From the NCBI RefSeq assembly GCF_036370855.1, contig NC_088099.1:154598517-154662516 (forward strand): a stretch of DNA of 64,000 nt, read 5' to 3'. The DNA is from Dromaius novaehollandiae. Taxonomy: Eukaryota; Chordata; Aves; Casuariiformes; Dromaiidae. This document shows positions 26,301 through 38,300 of this stretch, piece by piece (position 1 is the first letter of the stretch; every line of letters starts with the position of its first letter). The notes beneath the pieces are model-generated. The model did not search any database. It was not told the origin of the DNA and saw only the letters and a list, made by a program, of their open reading frames with translations. Made by a program: the position numbers and the translations under genes.

Positions 26301-29300
26301 TTCCCAGTCAGTTCCCAGTCTGTACAGACAGAGTGGTGGGGGTGGTGGGAGTTATTCTGTCCCAGCTGAAGGATTTTGCTTTTACCCTTGTTGAATTTCG
26401 AAAGGTTCCTGCCAGCCCATTCCTCCTGGCTGCCTTCATCTCTACGAAAGGCAGCCCTGCCCTCGAGTGCATCACCCCATTTGGTGTCACCTGCACGCCT
26501 GAAGTGCACTTCTCCTCCTCCTCCAGGTCACTGAGAAAGATATTGAGCAGGACTGGTCCCAGGACAGGTAGACAGAGAGGACTTGTAACAAGCCTTCAGA
26601 AAGCATATGAACCATAGGGGTAACAGGGTCTGAAGCTGAGCACTCGAAACCTCTTGTCTTATTCAAATAATGTTGCCTGTAACATATCAAAAGGGATACA
26701 TATCACCTATATTTAAATTATGTGTCTAAGATAGTTTTCTATGCTCTTTTTACAGTCAATGGTGGAGGAGGAAGATAAATTCTTTAGAAAATTTATTATT
26801 CATTATGTTGGTTGCCTATCTAGTGATCTAGCTAATCACCTATCAAAGCCTGGAAAACTTCTATTCCTGAAGTTTACGTGGATGAAGATGAGCTGGATGA
26901 TTTCATTTCTTGCTGACAGTAGATCAGTATAAGATTGAACAGAAGTATTTAACATCCCACTGCATATATGAGTGGATTTGCATGAGATTGTACTAAGTAA
27001 ACTTTGAGCTACATTTTGGCTTGATCTATCGTGGATTTCTGGACTTCTGATTATGTGTACTTTATATGGTATTACAGTGGGATTTTGAACACCATCATAG
27101 TCGTGAAAGTCAAGGCTTCTTGAACCAAGATTTTTGTTTTTATTTTATTGCAACTAAAATACAAAGATCAGGTATAAAGAGACACAAGGACTCAAAGCTT
27201 TAATCACCCCAAAAGTCTAAAGTTTAGAGTTACAATGGCAAATCTACTCTTTCTTCTACTTCTGGTATTGAATGCACATTACAGACATCAAGTTTTCTGA
27301 CCATCTGCTAAGTCACTCTATCGTACATTACTGCAGAGACATAACTTACAGAAGAACTGAATCTTACCAAATCCAGCCCAGCTGAGTAACAGTAAGCCTC
27401 TGAGACAAAAATCAAGAGATAAAGAAGGGACACTGTTGAAAGAGAAATGTTTTCATGTAAAAAAGTTGTCTAAGAGTAGTTAGCACAGGGCATTAATGTG
27501 ACTTGTAGTTATTCCTGCCTATCAGTGAAGCCTTAGGCTTGTAATTCATCCCTGTCACCAGGCTCATACCAGTGAGCAAAAAATTCAAGGAGAATCTAGA
27601 AGATGATTTCTTCAGATTCAGATTCATTCTCTCTAACAAGAGTGCAGAGAATATTGTCCTCCTTTTCTATCTTCCTGCTGCAGATACGAAAACTCTTACA
27701 TGATCAGAGAGTCCTCATCAAATGAAGGGTTTCCACCAGTTCTGCCTTTAAGAAGTCAGCGTTCAGGAAAACTTTAGGTAGTTCTTGTGACTGCTGAATG
27801 GGTTTAGTTGTGGGCTCTCTGGTTATGTCTCCTTCGTGCTTGCTTGCTAGCTGGCCCCAGGAGTGCGTTTCAGAGACTCCAAGACTCAGCACATCACATC
27901 CATCCTATCACCCCCGAAGTTCAGCATGTTGGTGGATTACTTTTGCCCTTGTGTTAGGTGACACTAGTACCCTGTAGAAAAGACTTTCCCCAGTATTGGC
28001 CATATGCCATCTCCAAAGTACAGTTATGCCCACCTCACCTTGGAAAGAAAATTAGAACAAAGGTGGTAAGAGTTAAGAAGCAGGTTCTATATGCAGAGAA
28101 AGCAAATAACTAGGGCTAGCTCAGGAGATTGATGGTTGAGGGGATATAACACTGATACATAAAATCATGGATGATGTCATCAAGGTAAACAGGGAATGGT
28201 CACTCATTATTTCTAACAGTACAAGAACGAATTAAAATATCAGGCAGCCAGTTTAAGATTAACAAAGGATGCATTATTTTTACACAAAACATATTTAAAC
28301 GGTGGAATTTACCAATTCTAAGTTAACCAGGTTCATGGAAGAAAGATCCGTAAAGGGCTCCTATACTCAAGCTGTGGTTCAGCAAGTTCCCAACCTATGG
28401 ATTTGTGCAACCTGGGAGAATGCACAAGGGGAAATAATACTCTGTACATGTTCCTTTCTTGTACCTTTTCCTTATGTATCCCCTGGTGCTCACACCAGAG
28501 TTTGGAAGCTTAGCTACTTGGATCTTTGGTCTGACTCAATACAACTGCTCTTATACTGTTATGCAGAAGGAAATTTATTCACAATGGGTTTATGATTACA
28601 ATGCATACATGGACAGATCCACAAAATAAGACTAAATAAAATAAACATATATAAATATTTACCTTTTTTTTTTTTTGGTGCCCACAATACTGTGAAAGAA
28701 AAAGGAGGATTTGGACAGCCAGGCTATAAACAGGGTTCTAAATGACGTGGATATATTTAAGACTAGAACAACATCATCTGAAATCAGAGTGGTGCTAGTA
28801 TAAGGGAGGTGACTATGGCTTTGATAAATTTTCTCTGCAGGCATTTTCATTATCCTTTCAGGCAGCAAAAAGTTACCGTTTTCCTTTGTGAAGGAGGTGC
28901 TCTCCTGTGGGAAGTGGAGAGATTCTACATTTTGCTCTCTTTTACTGTGGCTCTCATAATGGTCTAGGAGGAAGGTGATTATTCCCATCACCTTGCAGAT
29001 CAAGACACTCCACAGATCAAGTGAAAGCAAACAAAAGGAAGTTGTAATCAAAAGCTCCCATTAATGATTTGTGTGGAATCTGCAATACGTATTCACACTT
29101 TCTCCTTCCCCCCTTCCAGGCATGACTTGGTAGGTGCTTTTCTGTGACATTCCACTTGACTGTCTTTTTTGCAAAGGAAAGAGAATCTGAAATGGAGGAA
29201 AGATTATTTTTTAATCTGCTACTCTGTTTGCAACGTGCTGGTGCAGAGATCTGAGGCTCAAAGGCTATATCTTGCTCTGACACACACAGGAGGCGTTTAT

Positions 29301-32300
29301 GGTTTGACACAGCTGATCTCTGCACCTTAAGCTTTTGATTTCACACATTTATAAAACTGTCTCTCAGATTCTTTTAATTAGTGGCAGGCTGCTCTTGCAA
29401 GAAAAAAAGTGGTTACGCACAGGAGCTAGCAGGAGTCTTCCTAACTCAATGGGCCAGATGCTGCTCTTTCTTACCCTGTCAAGTTCAAAGGGAGCAGTAA
29501 ATGCTTGCCACCTCTGATGACCGGGCCACTTCTATTGAGGCACCCGTTAGACAGAAAAATGTGACATTTGCGGTTTTGTGATGTCTGTGTTTGCATCTGC
29601 ATCTGTTCAATGAGATCTGTGGAAATGTGCTTCCACCCCCCCCCACCCCCCCCCAGTGATATTCAGAGGTTTTGTTAGCTGATGGATAGCCTTGAAGATT
29701 AAAAAAAGGCAGGGGGAATTAGAAAGTGACCCATTTTGTTAACAGCAAGAAAAGGATATGGGTGGCTCACAAGTCTGCAGGGGTAAATTTGGCATCACTG
29801 GCCTGACAGGCTATTGAGCTGATCATAACTCATGTCTTTAAGATGATTTCAACATTCGATGCCAACTGATGAAAACTGAGTTAAAGGGAAATTAATTTTA
29901 CATATAAAGTACAGAAGAGTGCTGGAACTTAACTCCAGAGAGGGATGACGAGAAAGAAAAACTTGCATGCCCTGATGTCCAAGGGACAATGAGAAAACTG
30001 CAGTATTTAATTCAGCCATCTGGAAGGAATCAATTTGTGGTACCTTTGGAGTCTAATACATCAGCAAAATATTGTATGTAAGTGACAGTGCACATGAGAA
30101 GCCCAATGAATACAAAAATAGCTTAACTGGAGGAATCCCAGAGAGGGGCTGGCTAACAGGGACCCAGGCTGACAGATGGGTGGCCCATTCCCCAGGCCGC
30201 TCAGCACCAATTTATTTGTTGTTGTGGGGAAAATAAAGCAAAACACTGAAAAAAAAGCTAAGAAAACTGTGTATCTCTGGGCATTGAGCATTAAATCTGA
30301 CCAGTTGCTCTTCCACAGAAGCTCCACAGAAGCATGTACAGGGAATCGGTTGTCTCAGTTAAGTAAACAGAGACGACATGCTAAGTTGCTAGGAAAACAA
30401 GCTGACTCAGGGGAACATGTTGAATCCTTGGAACATCTCAAAAATATTTACAAAACCAAATCTACACGGATTATGTACGGTTGCAGGGCTTGGCTGCCAA
30501 GGAAACGGGGAAAATTCTGGTAATGAGGTGGCCAGCTCTTCTCCTTCCGCCAGTGCCTCCTCACTGCTAAAGAAAGAAAAGGGGAGCAGAAAAGCGGACC
30601 AGGCGTCCACAGCTTTAGGGTGCCTTTGCCTCCTGCCCATCAGCGGGGCTGCGGCTGCAGGGCAAAGCCCACACGTGAGCAGCATGAGGCTCTTCTTCAT
30701 CCCCTCACCCTCTGCACAGGGGCTTCGCTTTCTCCCCACTCAGGCTACCCAGAAAGGGCAGCTGGAAAGGCTGGTGACTTCCATGCAATTTTTGTTTTTA
30801 ATACGAACGATGCAGACTGGCAGCCACTGGCATGGTTTCTTTCCAGCAGTATCTTTACCTGTTCATGAGCAGTGCAGAAACGACTCAGAAAGTCACTAAA
30901 ATTTCCCCAGAGCACAGGTCTCCTTAACACAACTGCAGAAATGGCTCTTCCCGGTCCCAAAGAAAAGTCCTCAGTACACTGACTGGGGAAAGAGGCTGTT
31001 ATTATGGGGTGCAGCTAAACCCAGCGCACATCATGCCTCCGGGCTAATTTCAGACTTCAAAACGGTAGCGACATTTGCTACATTCCCAGATAGACTTATG
31101 GATTACAACCCTGCACACACAGACCACAGATAGCTATAACATGTGATTATATGAGCATTACATATGTGCATTTGGGCAGAATTTGCCTTTTGCTGCCACA
31201 GAGCACTCCCACAAGTCTTGGTGCATGGGAGGGTATGTTTTACTGATGGGGGGGTTATTACATTAGGAGCAGCTGCAGCAACAAATGTTATAGCCAGAGT
31301 GACATAATGGTTTTCATTCAAGCCTCCTGGGCAAGGGTTTTGGGTTTTTCCCAGGTGAGCTCCTTGTTCAGAGATAAGGAGGACCACCACTGCTTGCCAA
31401 GCCACTTTAGGGCCTCCTGGAATAAATTAGAGGACTTTCTGGGATGCTTCAGTGAGAGCATCAGATGTAATGGTCATTCAGCTGCTCAGGCAGCTAAAAT
31501 GCAATGTGCTCAGCCCTGGACCCCTCTTTCCCCATTCCATATTCCCTATGCAGGAGCTCTGAGAAGGACAGCACAGAGATTTTATGGCAGATCAGATTCA
31601 TCTGGGAAATCACCTTGAGATGGAGGGACGCTCAAAAAGCCAATTCTACTGAACTTCTATCCTTTTTATGGAATCAGTGGCACAAAGGGATCAGCATACC
31701 ATTGGGAATTGATTTCCTTGATTTTATAAATCTTTAAAACTTTTGGGCTAGCATTTTCTATGGAAAATGGCTCTGCTGGAAGATAGATAGCTTTTGCATG
31801 CAAGTGGAAACCTGAGATAAAACAGTTCTGCATACAAAAGGAGAGAAATCTCTTTAGTCAATTATATTTGAGAATAAGATTTCTTTTTAAAACAGTCTTC
31901 CTGACAAAGCTGTTGGGAATAAAAAAAAATAAAAATTCCTATGGAATTGTCTTCCTGTTACACTGAATATAGTGTGTATTTGCCTGAAGTATGACTTTCT
32001 GAAAATCATATGCTGTGCAGTCAGATTCTTTTCTTTTTTGACTCCTTTTTCATTATGTGCATGAACTAGCCTAAGAAAGTCACCCTGTGCTTTGTAAATT
32101 GGTATATGATGCAGGACAGCCCAAGGAATTGGGAAATACAGCCAGAGCAATCGTTTCATGTGCAGCTCAGAGTCCGTGGGGCCTCCGGCTGCAGAGTCCT
32201 GCCTGCGTGAGCAAAACTCTTCAATGAAATGTTCGGCTGTTCCCAACACTGCTTTTATCCTATGAAAGCATTAATTATATAGTTTCAGGTGCTGCAGGGT

Positions 32301-35300
32301 TAGACACCCAAATAACCATGTATTTTTTTCTCTTTTATCTTTCTGTTTCTTTCAATCGCATAGGATGAACTGGCATCAGAAGAATTTAAATGAAGAGAGG
32401 CAGCAGCAGGAAACAGAAGATACTGAAGCTAATCCAGCGTATCACTGTCACGGCTGCTCACAGGCCTGTGAGAACAGGAAAAGTGAACAGCATCAAGCCA
32501 GGCAGAAGCTCTGTGCAGCCTCAGTAATTTGCATTTTCTTCATGATTGCTGAGATTACAGGGGAGTATTTATGCTTGAACAGACCAAGCGTTTCGTGGCC
32601 AGGGATAGCTCGTTTTGTTCTCGAGCATGGCTGCAGTCACACTCTTTTGCACTTGCACCTACCCTACGATATCCAGGGTATTTGGGGGCTCTCTCTTAGA
32701 ACATTATGTTTTGTTTTGTTCCACTGATCTGACCTTAGCTTGGCTTCTGTGATATTTATACCCACCCAATCGTTCTTGGTACTTTAATTTCCCCTTCCCC
32801 ATCCTGAGGTAATGTAAGGAATGAGGAACCCACAGGGTTTTGCCACATGTGCCCCTGGGGTGTAGCAAAAATCAGCTAGGAAGGGCTCTGAAACCTATAT
32901 TTGGTGCCCCTGGAGCCCCTGAAAATGAAATAGAGAGGCTTTGTCTTATCTACAGGTGAGAAATGCAGGCACTGAAAGAGTCATTGCATTTCTCTCTTCC
33001 CTCCAGGCTGCCGAGCTGAGCAGGAATATCTCTCTCCAACTCTTCCCTCCCACACGCTTCATCTGCATAAAGCCCCATTGTTTGTGGCTCAGGTGCATCT
33101 TGCCGGTGAAAACTGGTGCATGCTTCTAATCTCCATGCAGTAATTTCCAGTGCCAGAAGTAATGCATTATTAACAAAACCATATAATCACTAGGCTTAAG
33201 TTTGGTGAATGCAGCAATGCTAGAGGATAATTGGAAGGACAGATGATATGTTAACTAAATGTTTCATTTTGCTTAATGAATCATGCAGCTTTTTTGCAGT
33301 GACAGCTTAAGTAACAGACTTGAAGACCACTTTGCTTCAGACCATTAAACTTTGACAAACCAATTATTAACTGCAGTTACAGACAGCAGTCTATAGAGAT
33401 TTTTTGTAATTATGAACCATACATTTAATTTTTTTAATCATTAGGCTAGACAGCATGTGCTTGATGATTGACCACTGAGTGACTGACAATTTCTACTGTT
33501 CTGTGATATACAAAGCTATAAACAGCCATTGCAAGTAATAATGTCATAAAGGCCACTTGTTGGGAGTTCTGATACAAAGCAATAACGCGTATAACTGTGA
33601 CACAGGCTTTACTCTGGAAAGCAAAGAACGTGTTCTCCTTCCTTCCTGCTCTTAAGGGCAAGCAGCTTTTGTCGGCATTATTATGCTAAACAGAAGAAAC
33701 AAAGCTGCATGATGCTCAGAGAGGCTGAGAGGTTGTATTTCTTTGAATCCCTTGGTCTTTGATGTGATTTTTGCTCAAACCATCTGTGCTGGCCCTCATT
33801 GCTCTCCTGAAAGAGACACTGTTGGCTGAGTCTGATACACCAATGTCTCTGAGAGACATTTATCTGCTGGTCTTCTGATGCAGATCCATGACAAACTCCA
33901 TAAATTTGGAGATATCAGTCAAACTGATGACACTGTATATACATCCCAGATATAAAAGCACTAGAATAAGAGACACACCCAGCATGGGTCATCATGTCAA
34001 AAAGGGTTGCAAAGGCTTGACCAGGCTGCTAGGATAAGCACACTGAGATCTCAGACACTCACCCAAGGCATCAGTAATGCCAGCAATACATGAAATTATC
34101 ATTTGCTAACACCTTTCAAAGACAGCAGGCTAGAAGCAAGCTTTTGTAATGCTATCTCAAAGAACATGGAAATAAGGGATCTAAAATGCAATAGGGCTTT
34201 GCAGGTAACTTGTGCTCGACATATTTGTTTGATGGAGTACAGCTGGTGCCTTGGTTAGCATCTGTGCAATGTCAGACAAGCCCTCTGCTTTGTAACATAG
34301 GTTCCTACTCGGAAAACAGCTACCCTGCAAACAGTGAAAGTCTACGACCTGTGTAGTGACCTTCCTGTAAATGTGATGGGTCCTGCTCATGTTTTGACTA
34401 ATCCCCATTCTGTTGAATTTTTCATTTTACCACAAGGAATGAGATGCCACAAAATTCTGCAGTCCTGACTGCTCCCTTTCAAGCAGTAGAAAATGGTTTG
34501 TATAGGGATGTAATAGAAAAAAACAAAAAAAAATGTGCCTTGTATGTGCAATATACATTCCACCGTGGTTGCAAATCATACAATATTAGAAATTCTAATC
34601 TAAAAACTGCATATGGGAGGAAACAAACTAAGACATTTCATCCTGCTGGCGTGAAGACTTTCCATCTATAAGAAACAAGAGATGTATCTATATGTCCCCC
34701 TGGCAGTGCTATCTTGCCAACAGGTTTGAATGAGGCATTTTGTTTTTTACGATGTTTTTCGTGATTCATTGATTCTCGCATGGGTTGTGGTCGAGAGAAA
34801 AAGGTGAGCAGAAATTAATCAGATGGTTGAAAAGGAAGGAAATATATTGAAATATACTGAAAAATGCAGAAACAGAATGTTTTAGCTCTATCATTTCACA
34901 CAATCTCATGCTTTACATTGTGATGAAAAGATTCCCCTACCATAACAAATTGTCAGGACAGCTTCCTGCCTGTGATCCCCTCGCAGCTAGTGGCAGCTGT
35001 GGTAGTCTAGAGCAATTTTTAATTTCTTTGGATTTGCCTTCAGGCCTGAGACATGGTTAGAAAAATTTGGCAAATAAAGGATATCTGGATTACTGGTTAA
35101 AACAAATATCATTTCAGATAGCCTAAAATATTTTTTTTCTTTCAGAATTCTCATGAAATCAAATCCCCCAGAAGTTAAATGACATTCAGCCACATTTTTC
35201 CAGCTCTAACAGCAAAATTAAATCATACATTGCAGAAACAAAATGATAGATATGGTCCTGCAAACAGAATATTTTTCTCCACTCCCTCACCAAAACGGCT

Positions 35301-38300
35301 GCTTGTATATCCGAGCTCTTCTGTCAGAACCTTTCCTTTTCGTCCTGTTTTAATGCTGTCTGTGCCAAATAAACAGTCTGGCATCTAGCCATCCAAAAAT
35401 CAAGAAGAACATGCTTATTTTCATGTCACAAATAGTGAACCCCATAAGCTAAGACTCTGAGTTTTCGTGCATACATACTGATATCAGCAATCTGTGAAAG
35501 GATAGTGGGAGGATACTGGCAATGTGATCCCTAACATTGGTTTTCATCAGGAAATCTGATATTAATATTCTCTACTCTAATAGTAATGTAATAACAACAC
35601 TAATGAGTCACAACTCTTATCATCCTTAGGACATTCTTCCAGGTATGTATCTCGGACAAAGATGTATCGTGTTTCTTTTTATTAATCCATACATTTGACC
35701 AAACGAATAAGGTGCAAAATGAAACATTCTATGAAAAGTTTTGAGTTATGTAAATGATCACTGAAAATTAAATGTTCCCTTTGATTTACAGCAAATCAGG
35801 TCTTGAGTTTGGTCTAGTGAAGTGAAACCTCTGAAAGGAGCCTTTATAAGCACATCTTTATTTGTTTTGCACAGGTGGACAGATTGCCGGAAGTCTGGCC
35901 GTGATCACTGATGCAGCACACATCCTGGTTGACCTGACAAGCTTCCTGATCAGCCTCTTCTCACTCTGGCTAGCATCTAAACCTCCGACAAAGCAGTTAA
36001 CTTTTGGATGGCACAGAGCAGGTAGCAAAAATATCATAGTATGGACATGTGAAATGTGAAAGGCAATCCATCGTAGCCAGGCCCTGGAAAATATGCTGAT
36101 GTCCGACGCTGGTCTGCAGAAATGGAAAGAGAGTTCAGTGATGTTCTCAAAGCTCCCAGGACGTATCACAGACATAGTAAGCCAGTGAGCTTCAAATGAG
36201 AAAAGAGTACAGGCCTTGTTTATCCACAAATATGGTTTCCAGTTCATTATTTAATACAGTTTTGGGCTGGTACTAGCTTTGGCTGTGATAATAGCAACTT
36301 TTCTCAGTGACCTGAGTGTGCACAGCACTGAGTCCTCAATCTACTGTGAAACAAAAGCTTGTATAAAAGGAGTAATAGTCACAAAAATGAGATTCTACTC
36401 CATTTATTGAATGATAAAGCAAACTAATGAATTATTTAGACAAGCCAACCATGCTAGATTCCTTGAGGAGTAAGAAGATCCTTTAACATTTGCCATTTTC
36501 TAAATCCTCTCCTTCCATATCTCTTTATCACTGCTGTTTTTAATCAGAGGGTGGTTGATTGCTTTTGAATGTTCTCCCTCCTCAGCTAAAATTTCAGTCT
36601 ATTTACAGGTAACCCCTTAATACCAGAAGCCTGAAAATCTAATACAAGTGCCTTTTTACATAATGCAAAGCACCAGCAAAATATTAACAAGAAGAAAAAT
36701 TTTCTGGGGGATGATTCTGTTTGAGATTTAGACATCTAAATGTAGATGTCTACATGTAGGTGTTCACATGTAAGCTAGGTGTCTGAGTTTCTGATACATT
36801 TAGTAGAGAGCTAGGCTCAATTCAATTCCCTAAATCTAGAGGTCTAGTGTTACTCGGACATCTCTAGGGTATCTGAGACTTCTGCAGGGGAACAGCAGCT
36901 ATGGCACAGACTCTATGAGATTGCAGCAGGATGCCAAGCATGATACAAGGGTGTCTCAGGTGGCACCAGCCATTCATGGTTAGGAGATTAGGATGTGTTC
37001 CTGGCCAGTCAATGAAGTATGGAGGGTGATTCAGCTTACATAAGTTAGATACTCAGAGCTCAATACAGTTATTTAAATATAGTCATCTGGTATCAGTTGA
37101 GAAGTCTTTCTATTCTTCAGCTGCTGTTCCAAAAGGATAGGGATCTCTTCAGGTCTGTTCTCATACCTGACAGTGCCATGCGTATGTCTTGAACACTGGT
37201 TGTCTCAAATGGCACTAGTCACCTGCCTTCACTGAATCATGTCCCAAGTGGCTGGTCAGCTGGATCCTTTTCTAAGCTCCACTGACCCTATTAATTACAG
37301 CTCTGTTGCCCACAATGGGAGCTTAGACAATTAGCTCACACCTACATTTTAATTTAGGTGTCTCAGTCTTGAAATGAATCCCATGCAGGATATCTTAGGG
37401 CTCAGTTTAGTTGCCCACACATAAGTGATTAGTGTTATTTGAAATGCCCTAATGTATCCCACAACATCTCCAGGTCCCACTCCAGAATGCGATGGGAGAT
37501 CTATAGGTACTGCACTGAGCCAAACAAGGAGGTGCTAGGATCTCTCAAATGTCTTTAAACGCCTATGCACCTGAACTGAGGACTCCTAGATGAAAAATGC
37601 TTCAAGGCTATTAAATATTATAGTCCAGAAGCAGTTTCTGGCTCAGGACATCTGCAAAACAAGGTTGCTAGTAGCTGCAGGATGTACCAGGGAAGACGCA
37701 TGCCATACTCATCCCGTCTTTCTGCTGCTTCTTAACTATATTGTATTGGCACTGATGGAAACAGGCTACTGGAGGAGGTGGGTGTTTGGTGTGATATAAT
37801 ACCATGGCTGGTATTATGTTTCGACACATGGCTGAATAACGCAGACCTAGCAAATTACTTACCATCAGTTGATCTGTAGTAACTATTTGTGTTTATGCAC
37901 TCTTAGCCTGGAAGGGAAGGAGAGACCTCTCTCTTGGTGGTGATGAGATATCCTACCAATTCAGCCATCTCATGTCATCTCACCTTCCCCTCAGACTCTC
38001 AGCTATGTTATTTTTTTCTTTTTGTGTGTGTGTGTGTGATTGAAATGCAGAACTTTAAAAACCATCATTTATTGTCTTTTTATCCTGCTGGCAAAGACAG
38101 CACTGCATCAAAAAATCAAATGTCAGTGGTTATTTAATTTCATTCCATGATAATTATGCTGTTTCTTGCCTATTTCTCCAGCTATATCTCCAGATTCAAA
38201 TGCAAGTGGGTGCCCTGAGGGAGCAGCTGAAAGCAGTCAGATGGGTGGCAGAATCACTGTGAGCTGACTACCATAGTCTTGCAGCTGCAGCCCTCCATGA

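Larger units (their letters stand above)
23354..32363 (+). other. SLC30A8: SLC30A8 intron 1
   Basis: A 9 kb GT-AG intron. It contains a CR1 copy (25675-26595), a C9-A-C9 tract (29636-29654) and otherwise no feature I can identify. Confidence 0.85.

Noticed and set aside
26192..26617. Frames of 60-105 codons on both strands
   Set aside because: They lie inside a CR1 fragment; the minus-strand frames are relics of LINE sequence and the plus-strand ones are antisense shadows.
30407..30899. Frames of 110 and 160 codons on opposite strands within intron 1
   Set aside because: Local GC richness removes stop codons on both strands; no similarity or splice structure supports a gene.
32561..32727. 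Open extension of exon 2 giving a 55-residue tail
   Set aside because: It is intron sequence by comparison with human ZnT8; the tail has no similarity. It would be translated only if the GG donor fails.
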